This document shows positions 23,821 to 30,065 of a stretch of 55,656 nt of DNA, in pieces. Each line of letters opens with the position of its first letter. Position 1 is the stretch's first letter. A program made the translations under genes and the position numbers. Origin of the DNA: a virus. Below the pieces are notes generated by a model. It ran no database searches, was not told where the DNA came from, and saw nothing but the letters and a program-made list of their open reading frames with translations. The DNA is taken from IMG/VR virus record IMGVR_UViG_3300050821_004348, positions 1-55,656 of that record; one strand, 5' to 3'.

Positions 23821-23860
23821 CAAAAAGAGAAGGGGGCTGCTCTCATAGCAAGTGCCCCCT
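23821..23860 (-). terminator. rho-independent terminator upstream of the modification cassette
   Basis: A 7-bp stem AGGGGGC/GCCCCCT (23831-23837 with 23854-23860) stacks on TGCT/AGCA with a 5-nt loop. On the minus strand it is followed by TCTCTTTTTG. It closes the transcript of the gene at 23888-24607. No promoter is evident between it and queD, so read-through must serve the cassette. Confidence 0.8.
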
Positions 23861-23887
23861 CATTTTAGTTGCTACCCAACCTATCGC

Positions 23888-24607
23888 TTAACTTTGACTC
23901 TCAACCAACTCTTCGACTTGAGCCTTGATAGTACGGAAGGAGTTGAGCTCACTCGCCTGGTCAAGCGTCAATACCGCACGCTTCCCATACCTCTCATCCA
24001 CACGACGACCATCTGTGAGATAGGTTCGTAGTGTTGAGTCTTTGATACTGCACCCGTAGTTGGTGAGAGCCTTCTGTGCATCGTTCAAAGAGAACTTCTC
24101 CCACCCGAGCCAGTGAGCCACGGAAACTGCACTATGCCCGAAGATTTTAGGTTGAGTGCTGCGGGTGGCTCCTGGGGCACCTTTAGCCTTTTGAGTGGCT
24201 TGGCGGGGCGATGAGGTGCCTTCCTGGGCACCCTTGGGCTTACGCCCCCGCTTGCTTTTGGCTGGGGTAGGCTGCTCATCATGGATGGAACCGTCAACCA
24301 CACTACCCTCGGCATACTCTCCATTCTCAGGAGCCTCCATCACCGCTGTGGCAGTGAAAGAGTCCTTTTTCTCTACGGATTCCGCCAACTCCATCGGCGT
24401 GCCGCTGTTTAGGGCTTCCAGTACCTCATCCCTAAGATTCAAATCCTCTGCGTCCTCCAACTTTTCACCTTCCTTGAGAAGGTCTGGGAGGGAGGAGAGA
24501 CGATTGACGAGTTGCTTGCCGCTAAGGGAAGAAACTTCGTATCCTAGGGAATCAAAGAGATGCCGTGCTTGTTCTGCTGTCACTTTCAAACTAACTTGAG
24601 TAGACAT
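23888..24607 (-). CDS. protein with a C-terminal FGHS...SLRT...DGR domain, low-complexity middle
   Basis: A 239-residue protein. Residues 1-90 are helical; the middle is basic and Pro/Lys-rich (AKSKRGRKPKGAQEGTSSPR, an AT-hook-like patch). The last 85 residues (IFGHSAVSVAHWLGWEKFSL ... STLRTYLTDGRR ... AVLTLDQASEL) match the C-terminus of the 419-residue protein at 44252-45511. The shared helical domain has a conserved DS-x-LRT-x-x-DGR core, probably nucleic-acid binding. Start 24607 has AAAGGAG. It has its own promoter (24660-24695) and terminator, so it is likely highly expressed. Confidence 0.6.
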   Translation of the reverse strand: MSTQVSLKVTAEQARHLFDSLGYEVSSLSGKQLVNRLSSLPDLLKEGEKLEDAEDLNLRDEVLEALNSGTPMELAESVEKKDSFTATAVMEAPENGEYAEGSVVDGSIHDEQPTPAKSKRGRKPKGAQEGTSSPRQATQKAKGAPGATRSTQPKIFGHSAVSVAHWLGWEKFSLNDAQKALTNYGCSIKDSTLRTYLTDGRRVDERYGKRAVLTLDQASELNSFRTIKAQVEELVESQS

Positions 24608-24632
24608 GAAATGTCTCCTTTCTTGAGATTTT

Positions 24633-24658
24633 GGAGAGTAGCACATTGCTACGCTCCC
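24633..24658 (-). other. leader hairpin just after the 24.66 kb promoter
   Basis: GGAG-A-GTAGCA / TGCTAC-G-CTCC with a 3-nt loop, that is 10 bp with one mismatch, positioned to start within a few bases of the predicted transcription start. It would form a stable 5' end on the mRNA. Confidence 0.6.
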
Positions 24659-24659
24659 G

Positions 24660-24695
24660 TATTACCATTATACTATCGCTGTTTGGGGATGGCAA
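24660..24695 (-). promoter_or_regulatory. sigma-70-type promoter for the 23888-24607 gene
   Basis: On the minus strand: -35 TTGCCA (24690-24695), a spacer of exactly 17 bp, -10 TATAAT (24667-24672). Start predicted near 24660, about 50 nt before the start codon. Confidence 0.75.
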
Positions 24696-24730
24696 GTGTT
24701 CTGTGGAGAAAGATAATGGAAAAGATTTGG

Positions 24731-24955
24731 TTAGAAGGAAGAAAGAAACCAGGGAACGACATTGGCAGTCTCCGTCTTCTCTGTGTATGGAACTAGAACA
24801 TAGCCAATCGGTTCTAAAGAAACATAAGGATAGACGAATCCGTATTTGTCTTGGTAAGTCTCCTTTATGGGAAAGTAGCCAAGGTAGCGATAGGGAGATT
24901 TTGGATCAATAGAAAGCGGAGTTAAAGTTCTTTTATAGGATAGAAGTAGAGTCAT
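24731..24955 (-). CDS. uncharacterised 74-residue protein
   Basis: Start MTLLLSYKRTLTPLSIDPKS at 24955 with AAGGAACC upstream. Tyr- and Pro-rich (SPYRYLGYFPIKETYQDKYG), beta-type composition, no recognised family. Downstream of the helicase gene and just upstream of the 24.66 kb promoter, whose -35 lies after its stop codon. Confidence 0.45.
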   Translation of the reverse strand: MTLLLSYKRTLTPLSIDPKSPYRYLGYFPIKETYQDKYGFVYPYVSLEPIGYVLVPYTEKTETANVVPWFLSSF

Positions 24956-24975
24956 TTTAGGTTCCTTAGAAAGGT

Positions 24976-26418
24976 TTAAAAGACGGAGAGGACAAATGGG
25001 TTTGCTAAAGACAAGCACGTTGCCACATGGCAACATCGTTTGTAATTAAAATCAATATCCCTAGCATCAATCCAATTCAATCTCATTGTTCCCTGTTCTT
25101 TTTCCTTTGGAGTCACATTTAGAGCAAACATAGAATTGATGTGGCTATGTTTCCGTTTATCATTGGAGAAATTCTTTTTGCTTTGTGTTATCGTGTCATA
25201 ACTAGCAGCATCACTCTGTGTGGCAGTTATGACACAAGCGTGGGTTTCCTCGCTTAACCTCCGCAATTGAGCCCATGTCTCATTAATGGCATCCCGCGGG
25301 TCTAGTCTATTATTGGGAGAGGCCAAAATATCCGCGTAATCAATGATAATAAGGTCTGGACACCAACCTTCTAAGTGCCAAGATTTGAGTTTGGCTCTAA
25401 TGCCAGCAACATTGATGGATACATTAGGATAGACGGCTAATTTGAAGAAGGAATGATTGGACTTTACTTTATCTCGCATTAGTTTCTGACAGGATTCCCA
25501 TGCCGTCTTTCTATCTAATCTAGTAGTAAAGTTGAGATTAGTGTGCTGGACTCTGGCTTCCACTTTCCCCTTTTCTGATTTTAGAAGAGATGTGGGGAAC
25601 TTGACTATGGTAGGCCAGATACCAGTGGGGCTACGCCAGGGGTGGTCAGATACCCTTGCCATAAGGCGACGCTTTATTTGCCTCCTTGTCATATCACCAA
25701 CTTCAAAGAAAGCCACCCTCTTTCTTTGAAGCATTGCTAAGAACCCCAATTCTTGGAGGACAAAAGTTTTACCAGTCTTTTCTGGAGCCTGTATAGCAAC
25801 AAAACAATCCCGTGCTATTTCGCTTTGAAAAAAATCCGCCAAGCCACTACCTGGAGGAAATTGAATAAGAGATTCATCTATACCCTCAAAAGTAGCGTAG
25901 ACTTCATTCTCACTAAGAAAGACATCTTCATTAGCATCATCCGTTATTTCTGTGGTATAGATGGACAGGGCTCGGCTAAGAGCAGAATCTACTTTTCCCT
26001 CCTTAAGGTCTGCCTCTCCTGCTATGTACATACGACGTAGTTTGATAGAAATGAAATGATTCCTAGCCTCATCACACAATTGGTCTGTGTTTAGTTCTAA
26101 ACCATCAACAAAATTCTTGCTCATTCGAACAAGAATCTTTTCTATCTCTTCTACGAGTTTTGGGGTTCTTTTCTTAGTTGCTACCCATCTTTGGAAGTAT
26201 AGATTGAGACCTGCTTTGGGGGCTTCCCCATACTTTTCGAAGTGTTTGATACACCAAGACCCGATTTTGTTTGTCCATGAATTGGAGAATGGACCTTCAG
26301 CACTGAGACCATCTTTGGTGTGCCAATAAGGAAGAAGACGGGCACAGAATAGACTATCTGTGGCGAGTCCTGTTAGAATCCGTTCTTCAATTTGAAAGTC
26401 GAGAGTTTCCGTAAGCAT
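24976..26418 (-). CDS. replicative DNA helicase (DnaB-like, RecA-fold SF4)
   Basis: A 480-residue protein. The N-terminal helical domain (residues 1-160) is followed by the RecA-like motor: Walker A APEKTGKT (211-218), VAFFEVGDMTRRQIKRRLMA, Walker B PDLIIIDYADIL (about residue 355), CVITATQSD (motif H3-like) and the C-terminal SMFALNVTPKEKEQG ... LNWIDARD block. This is the DnaB/gp41 layout. It should unwind the fork for the split polymerase and cooperate with the primase at 32421-33293. It follows the iteron-bearing initiator gene. Confidence 0.8.
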   Translation of the reverse strand: MLTETLDFQIEERILTGLATDSLFCARLLPYWHTKDGLSAEGPFSNSWTNKIGSWCIKHFEKYGEAPKAGLNLYFQRWVATKKRTPKLVEEIEKILVRMSKNFVDGLELNTDQLCDEARNHFISIKLRRMYIAGEADLKEGKVDSALSRALSIYTTEITDDANEDVFLSENEVYATFEGIDESLIQFPPGSGLADFFQSEIARDCFVAIQAPEKTGKTFVLQELGFLAMLQRKRVAFFEVGDMTRRQIKRRLMARVSDHPWRSPTGIWPTIVKFPTSLLKSEKGKVEARVQHTNLNFTTRLDRKTAWESCQKLMRDKVKSNHSFFKLAVYPNVSINVAGIRAKLKSWHLEGWCPDLIIIDYADILASPNNRLDPRDAINETWAQLRRLSEETHACVITATQSDAASYDTITQSKKNFSNDKRKHSHINSMFALNVTPKEKEQGTMRLNWIDARDIDFNYKRCCHVATCLSLANPFVLSVF

Positions 26419-26449
26419 TGGCGGACCTTACTAGGAAGTGGAATCTTAG

Positions 26450-27463
26450 TTAAATCAATACTTCTTTAGCAATTCTTTCTATCCAGGTGAATATAGCCTC
26501 ATTACAGAAATGAGCCACGCTAGTTATGTCTGGTAATTTTAGATGTGACCTTTGTTCATAATTACTAACATAGAAATTGACGCATATCTCTATCCTATCC
26601 TCTGCTTGGGGTGGGGTCCCTAGTTGTTTGTATAGGATATACATTTTATCTGTTCTTCCTTGCACACTACTTGCTTTCATTGGCACATCTAAATCTCGAA
26701 GAGATTGGTGGAGTTTAGTGGACCATTCTTTACACCATTCTTTCTGTTGTTCGACTGATTTGGTCTTCTTTTGGAGTGGAGGTTCTTCTGTGTTCTCCGA
26801 ATGAGAAGGGCACGTTTCTTTTAAAAGTTTATTAGTAGGTTTATTAGGGGGATTCTCAATACCATTGGAAACCCCATTATTACAGCCATTTTTTGTCAGA
26901 TACTGGGTTTCCCTATTACTGGGTTTCCCTGTCTCCAGAGACAGGGTTTCCCCGTTTCTGAGGGGAGGGTTTCCCTGTAACTGGGTTTCCCTGTTACTGG
27001 GTTTCCCTGTTTCTGAACTTTCGTCATCCTCCTCAAATCCATCCGCATCCACGGCTGCTTCTTCCAATTTCTTCAAAGTATCTGTTCGCACTAAGACCCA
27101 GAGTTTATTCCTGTGTCCGTGTTTGGTTTCAAGAAGCGTTTTATCGGAGAGGGCTTTTATCACCCTGTCTACCTTATCCCAGGTCATCCCTAGTTTTTCT
27201 TGGATAGATTTATGAGGACACTGGAACCACATTTGTTCGTGGATTAATTTCTTTCTGTCGTTTCTATTTCCCCATTTCATTCGCAGAAGATTTAGAAGGT
27301 GGGAGAAGATGACGGCACTATTACCGTCGCCGTTCAAGTATTGGAGGTGGTCGTATCGGACTTGGAGAAAGTTGTTCCCAGCGTGGCGTTTCACCACTTC
27401 CATCTGCTTGGCAAAATCTTTTTCGGTATAGGTGGGGGTGCTGTCTACTGGTAAAGTGTCCAT
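26450..27463 (-). CDS. winged-helix replication initiator-like protein (O/DnaD type)
   Basis: A 337-residue protein starting MDTLPVDSTPTYTEK at 27463. Residues about 30-150 are a helix-turn-helix/winged-helix domain (SIQEKLGMTWDKVDRVIKAL ... HGHRNKLWVL). A low-complexity middle (residues about 150-230) is encoded by the iterons at 26905-27007. The C-terminal helical domain may load helicase. Gene order initiator then DnaB-like helicase is that of lambda-type O/P modules. A GTG start at 27559 would lie within a few bases of the predicted transcript start, so the ATG at 27463 is preferred. Confidence 0.6.
   Translation of the reverse strand: MDTLPVDSTPTYTEKDFAKQMEVVKRHAGNNFLQVRYDHLQYLNGDGNSAVIFSHLLNLLRMKWGNRNDRKKLIHEQMWFQCPHKSIQEKLGMTWDKVDRVIKALSDKTLLETKHGHRNKLWVLVRTDTLKKLEEAAVDADGFEEDDESSETGKPSNRETQLQGNPPLRNGETLSLETGKPSNRETQYLTKNGCNNGVSNGIENPPNKPTNKLLKETCPSHSENTEEPPLQKKTKSVEQQKEWCKEWSTKLHQSLRDLDVPMKASSVQGRTDKMYILYKQLGTPPQAEDRIEICVNFYVSNYEQRSHLKLPDITSVAHFCNEAIFTWIERIAKEVLI
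26905..27007 (-). repeat. six iterons (GGGTTTCCC) inside the initiator gene; candidate replication origin
   Basis: Six copies of GGGTTTCCC begin at 26905, 26921, 26944, 26967, 26983 and 26999, giving steps of 16, 23, 23, 16 and 16 bp. The wider unit is GGGTTTCCCTGTTACT. The repeats lie in the low-complexity centre of the initiator gene, the same place as the lambda O origin iterons. This is consistent with an initiator that binds inside its own gene. Confidence 0.65.
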
Positions 27464-27474
27464 CCGTCGTCTTT

Positions 27475-27535
27475 CTTTGTGGAAGATGGTGCCGTCCCCT
27501 GCTTCCACCACAAGGGACGGCACAAAGAAACTTGG
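27475..27535 (-). other. large leader hairpin ahead of the initiator gene
   Basis: Two nested stems: TTTCTTTGTG pairs with CACAAAGAAA and GTGCCGTCC pairs with GGACGGCAC on either side of a 14-16-nt loop. They cannot both form completely (the CAC/GTG bases are shared), so alternative folds are possible. It is in the predicted untranslated leader. Confidence 0.5.
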
Positions 27536-27566
27536 CTCGGGTCGCGACTCCCTCGCCACTGCCGCT

Positions 27567-27602
27567 ACACGGCATTATAGTTATCGTAATCGTTTAAATC
27601 AA
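27567..27602 (-). promoter_or_regulatory. sigma-70-type promoter for the initiator-helicase operon
   Basis: On the minus strand: -35 TTGATT (27597-27602), 17-bp spacer, -10 TATAAT (27574-27579). Predicted start near 27566, which places about 100 nt of structured leader before the ATG at 27463. Confidence 0.75.
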
Positions 27603-27666
27603 GCGGAAGTTCAAGAGGGGGAAGAGGATGTGGGCGATGGAGATGTGTTTGACTCTATCTCTACCA

Positions 27667-27894
27667 TTAGAAGTCACATTCTATCACTATATCTAATAAC
27701 TTTATCGTCTCCGCGTCCCTCGTCATATATGTCATCCCAGACTTTGTACGGATGACATATTCCTTCGTCTGTTCACTTACTCTAAAGGTAGAAATGGATT
27801 CAATGCAAGATGTGTGCAAGTGCGTGGTGAACACTTCTCGGTCACTATCAAAGCCGAAAAGACGCACTTTTTCTAACTTTTTGAGATTAGACAT
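27667..27894 (-). CDS. uncharacterised 75-residue protein
   Basis: A small beta-rich protein (MSNLKKLEKVRLFGFDSDRE ... FRVSEQTKEYVIRTKSGMTY). No domain recognised. It is the last gene before the initiator operon promoter; about 90 nt between them holds only that promoter and no visible gene. Confidence 0.45.
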   Translation of the reverse strand: MSNLKKLEKVRLFGFDSDREVFTTHLHTSCIESISTFRVSEQTKEYVIRTKSGMTYMTRDAETIKLLDIVIECDF

Positions 27895-27907
27895 TCTAAG
27901 AACCTTT

Positions 27908-28117
27908 CTAGGAAAGGGTTAAAAGAGGCGTTGTCCAATACTCATTCGTATCTATTGCTACAACGCTTCCTTTAGGAAGATGAGCACTTTTCACTAAATG
28001 GATTTTATGGAGGAGGAACTTATCTGCATAAGATATTAACTCGGTAAAGATATCCTCCGCCACATAGAGCCTTCCTGTCTTGGCAGCGAGTTGGATTAGT
28101 TTGTCAATGTCTTCCAT
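27908..28117 (-). CDS. uncharacterised 69-residue protein sharing a C-terminus with its neighbour
   Basis: Start MEDIDKLIQLAAKTGRLYVA at 28117 has AAGGAG. N-terminal helices, and the last residues WTTPLLTLS closely mimic the neighbouring phosphoribosyltransferase ending WITPLFTLS. The C-terminus may be a recombined copy. Otherwise unrecognised. Confidence 0.45.
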   Translation of the reverse strand: MEDIDKLIQLAAKTGRLYVAEDIFTELISYADKFLLHKIHLVKSAHLPKGSVVAIDTNEYWTTPLLTLS

Positions 28118-28125
28118 TTCTCTCC

Positions 28126-28490
28126 TTAACTTAAAGTGAAAAGAGGTGTTATCCAGTCTGGGCACTTTCCTCTAGCGAACACGACCGCACCGATACAAGG
28201 ACCAGGAATCTTTTTTCTAAACTCCTCCATACTCTTGCCTGTAGTAAGGACATCGTCAACTATCAATGAAGGATGGCTACCTGTGATAGTGATATAGGGA
28301 ACAAGTGCCGAAGCCAGTTTCAAACCACCTCTAGGAACTCCATACAAACAGAAAAAAGAGGTAATCGCTCCACCAGCATCATCGCCAATGTCCGCCAGTC
28401 CTCATCCGTCAAAGCATCACAATTTATCTTATACTTACTCTTCTGTCCACTATGGAGATGAAAATCTCCGAGTTGGAAAAGGTTTGTCAT
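28126..28490 (-). CDS. orotate phosphoribosyltransferase-like protein, with an apparent -1 frameshift
   Basis: Translation from ATG 28490 gives MTNLFQLGDFHLHSGQKSKY, KINCDALTDEDWRTLAMMLV and ERLPLFSV before running out of frame. The next frame continues YGVPRGGLKLASALVPYI and LIVDDVLTTGKSMEE (the PRPP loop), ending GKCPDWITPLF. This is the order of a short phage OPRT-type PRTase, about 121 residues. The break lies at a run of six T (minus strand) and one added base would join the frames. Predicted role is PRPP-dependent nucleotide salvage. Confidence 0.65.
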
Positions 28491-28497
28491 TCTTCTC

Positions 28498-28718
28498 TCA
28501 CCATTTCTGGTATCTACGTTGTTTCATCTTCTTGCTTTCTACTTCTTTTGTACCGCCGATGTGATACAGGTCACATATCTCGCATCGGTAAACCTCCACC
28601 TTGGCTCCATTCCTCTTTCTCATCCTCTTCACTCCTTGGCATACTCTTTCGTCCTGTAAGCATTTCCCTTCTGTGTCTTCTTCTGACACTGAGAGGATTG
28701 GAATTCTCTTAAACTCAT
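28498..28718 (-). CDS. zinc-ribbon-like small protein, with an apparent -1 frameshift
   Basis: From ATG 28718 the frame reads MSLREFQSSQCQKKTQKGNA, YRTKEYAKE then stops. The +1-base-corrected frame continues KRMRKRNGAKVEVYRCEICD, LYHIGG. The joined protein (about 73 residues) has the C-x(n)-K-x-x-Y ... YRC-x-x-C-x-x-YHIG pattern seen in small phage zinc proteins. AGGGTTAGGAT precedes the ATG. If the sequence is correct as given, only the 63-residue GTG-started C-terminal frame at 28498-28689 remains. Confidence 0.5.
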
Positions 28719-28721
28719 ATC

Positions 28722-28940
28722 CTAACCCTCATTCACCCACGTCAATGTTAATCCAACTTGGAGGATGAACATCGCACCAAGATTCACGGATACAGATTTA
28801 ATTTTAGGATGACGACGGAAGTATTCCTTAGCGTGCTTATCTAGGATGGAGATGTGTCCGTCCAAAGTTTCCAACTTAGCCGAAAGTTCTTCGGCACTCA
28901 TCTGTGGGAAGGTGACGTCTTGGATAGAATAGCCTGTCAT
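28722..28940 (-). CDS. uncharacterised 72-residue protein
   Basis: A small protein: MTGYSIQDVTFPQMSAEELS, a helix (AKLETLDGHISILDKHAKEY) and a C-terminal beta region. No family recognised. Confidence 0.45.
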   Translation of the reverse strand: MTGYSIQDVTFPQMSAEELSAKLETLDGHISILDKHAKEYFRRHPKIKSVSVNLGAMFILQVGLTLTWVNEG

Positions 28941-28949
28941 AGGAACTCC

Positions 28950-29113
28950 TTATTTCTTGGCTCGTCCTGGTTTACCATCGCGTACCCAGCAGTCGTAGCA
29001 TCTACCATCTTTGAAGATAGTCCGTCCTACTTTCATCCTGCCGATTTCAACCAGTTTCTCACAGAATGGGCAGATTCGCTCTGTTTCCTTTGAAGGCTTT
29101 TCTTCGATAACAT
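28950..29113 (-). CDS. small CxxC protein, start codon separated by an apparent lost base
   Basis: The coding frame (EEKPSKETERICPFCEKLVE ... DGRCYDCWVRDGKPGRAKK) has two CxxC pairs, a likely zinc ribbon, but no in-frame ATG. An ATG at 29113, exactly after the upstream TAA and 5 nt past GGAG, is one base out of frame. One extra base after that ATG would give about 54 residues. The given sequence may therefore carry a one-base deletion. Confidence 0.5.
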
Positions 29114-29251
29114 TTAATCTCCTACGGAAAGGATGACGAGAAGAGCAAGACCCCATCCCCAATTATCATTCCCAGTGGAAAGAATCATTACAGCAGTGAA
29201 AATCAATATTGCAAGGGCGAAGATGAGTTGCACCCATAACTTCTGTTTCAT
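29114..29251 (-). CDS. 45-residue two-helix membrane peptide
   Basis: Start MKQKLWVQLIFALAILIFTA at 29251 with GGAGACAAG upstream. Two short hydrophobic segments separated by STGNDNWG. First protein gene after the tRNA cluster; the ATG lies 28 nt after the tRNA-His. Confidence 0.5.
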   Translation of the reverse strand: MKQKLWVQLIFALAILIFTAVMILSTGNDNWGWGLALLVILSVGD

Positions 29252-29278
29252 CTTGTCTCCGTTGATTGAAGAATAGAA

Positions 29279-29351
29279 GCCGGACGACGGGACTCGAACC
29301 CGCACACCAGGATTCACAATCCTGTACTCTAGCCAGTTGAGCTACGCCCGG
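29279..29351 (-). tRNA. tRNA-His(GTG) without an encoded G-1
   Basis: Acceptor stem CCGGGCG/CGTCCGG (one G-T wobble), anticodon arm CAGGA-TTGTGAA-TCCTG with GTG, T arm GCGGG-TTCGAGT-CCCGT, discriminator C73. The base before position 1 is T, so the G-1 normally required by histidyl-tRNA synthetase is not in the gene. The Thg1-like enzyme at 14713-15524 could add it. Confidence 0.9.
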
Positions 29352-29353
29352 AG

Positions 29354-29438
29354 CGGAAGGAAAGAGAATTGAACTCTTAAGGGCTTTCGCCTCGCCTGTT
29401 TTCAAAACAGGTTCCCTCGCCAATGGGATTGTCCTTCC
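29354..29438 (-). tRNA. tRNA-Ser(TGA)
   Basis: Acceptor stem GGAAGGA/TCCTTCC with discriminator G; anticodon arm CCTGT-TTTGAAA-ACAGG (TGA); long variable arm (GAGGCGAAAGCC) as in class II tRNA; T loop TTCAATT. Confidence 0.9.
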
Positions 29439-29440
29439 AT

Positions 29441-29515
29441 TCGGGGTAGACGGATTTGAACCGCCGACTCCTTGCTCCCAAAGCAAGTGCTCTAGCCAAA
29501 CTGAGCTATACCCCG
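29441..29515 (-). tRNA. tRNA-Pro(TGG)
   Basis: Acceptor stem CGGGGTA/TACCCCG with discriminator A; anticodon arm CTTGC-TTTGGGA-GCAAG (TGG); T loop TTCAAAT. Confidence 0.9.
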
Positions 29516-29539
29516 TTCGACAATTGACTGGTTGTCTAA

Positions 29540-29610
29540 TGCGGAATAGCGGAATCGAACCGCTGACACCAGCTTGGAGGGCTGGCTCAATGCCACTCTG
29601 ACAATTCCGC
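29540..29610 (-). tRNA. tRNA-Gly(TCC) with C at position 33
   Basis: Acceptor stem GCGGAAT/ATTCCGC with discriminator A; anticodon arm CCAGC-CCTCCAA-GCTGG. The anticodon is TCC but position 33, almost always T, is C. T loop TTCGATT. Confidence 0.8.
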
Positions 29611-29615
29611 AAATG

Positions 29616-29675
29616 GGGGAGTGAGGTGGCAACCCCTCTTATGGATTTTCAGTCCATCGGGCACCTCGTCTCCCC
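29616..29675 (-). ncRNA. long hairpin capped by a Phe(GAA)-type anticodon arm
   Basis: GGGGAG pairs with CTCCCC, GAGGTG with CACCTC and CCC with GGG, and these stack below a perfect anticodon arm ATGGA-CTGAAAA-TCCAT. Loop CTGAAAA is the normal Phe loop. Only 60 nt; there is no room for proper D and T arms. It may be a degenerate tRNA-Phe or an anticodon-arm mimic. Confidence 0.5.
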
Positions 29676-29720
29676 TGCCGACGACCCTGTTGCTGGGGTC
29701 GCTGCTTTCTTGAATAAGAA

Positions 29721-29863
29721 GGACGGCTGACTGGGCTTGAGTACCAGTTCAATGGCATATTCCCCAGATTGACCAGTCCAGGACATCCACCGCAGCATTA
29801 CCGATTTTGAGTCGGTCCACCCTCGCGGATTAGCCGATGTGTCCTTCCACATTGCAGCCGTCC
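29721..29863 (-). repeat. 9-bp inverted repeat enclosing two hairpins
   Basis: GGACGGCTG at 29721-29729 is perfectly inverted as CAGCCGTCC at 29855-29863. Between them lie the Leu(CAA) anticodon-arm hairpin (29781-29844) and another foldable segment (29732-29780: ACTGG/CCAGT-type pairs). The pair would close a 143-nt structured RNA between tRNA-Leu and the Phe-type hairpin. Confidence 0.45.
29781..29844 (-). ncRNA. hairpin capped by a Leu(CAA)-type anticodon arm
   Basis: GGAC-(AC)-ATC pairs with GATGTCC, CCGC with GCGG, and the tip is ACCGA-CTCAAAA-TCGGT, whose loop is the standard Leu CAA loop. 64 nt with no T arm. Same design as the Phe-type hairpin at 29616-29675. Confidence 0.45.
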
Positions 29864-29866
29864 AAT

Positions 29867-29946
29867 AGCGGGTGAGGGATTTGAACCCTCATGGCAAAAG
29901 CCGCACCCTCTTAAGGGGTGTGTGTATCCCAATTCCACCAACCCGC
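29867..29946 (-). tRNA. tRNA-Leu(TAA)
   Basis: Acceptor stem GCGGGTT/CACCCGC with a mismatch at the last pair; anticodon arm CACCC-CTTAAGA-GGGTG (TAA); class II variable arm; T arm GAGGG-TTCAAAT-CCCTC. Discriminator is T rather than the usual A, which may weaken charging. Confidence 0.8.
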
Positions 29947-29952
29947 CAGAAA

Positions 29953-30049
29953 GGCTGGAGATGAGTCCGGTTCGGCACCTGCCAGTGTTACCTTCTCTTA
30001 GCGACATAGAGGTGGCAGCCCCTTAGTCGCCCCCCGCTCATCCCCAGCC
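29953..30049 (-). ncRNA. structured RNA candidate with 13-bp closing stem and pseudoknot
   Basis: GGCTGGAGATGAG (29953-29965) pairs with CTCATCCCCAGCC (30037-30049) over 13 bp with one G-T. Inside, GCGAC/GTCGC (30001-30005 with 30026-30030) caps into AGAGG/CCCCT with a TGGCAG loop (30013-30018, plus strand). That loop is fully complementary to CTGCCA at 29979-29984, allowing a 6-bp pseudoknot. First element of the tRNA cluster. Strand is assumed from the neighbours. Could be a ribozyme, a processing signal or an unnamed phage RNA; no known family fits by eye. Confidence 0.4.
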
Positions 30050-30065
30050 AATTTTACTATCGCTT

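Noticed and set aside
26905-27007. The GGGTTTCCC repeats as a CRISPR array
   Set aside because: Repeats are 9 bp with 7- or 14-bp spacers and lie inside a gene, so they are iterons.
29166-30007. Open frames across the tRNA cluster
   Set aside because: They are translated shadows of tRNA sequence; the minus strand here is RNA genes.
29953-30049. Hammerhead ribozyme
   Set aside because: The CTGANGA and GAAA core is absent on both strands.
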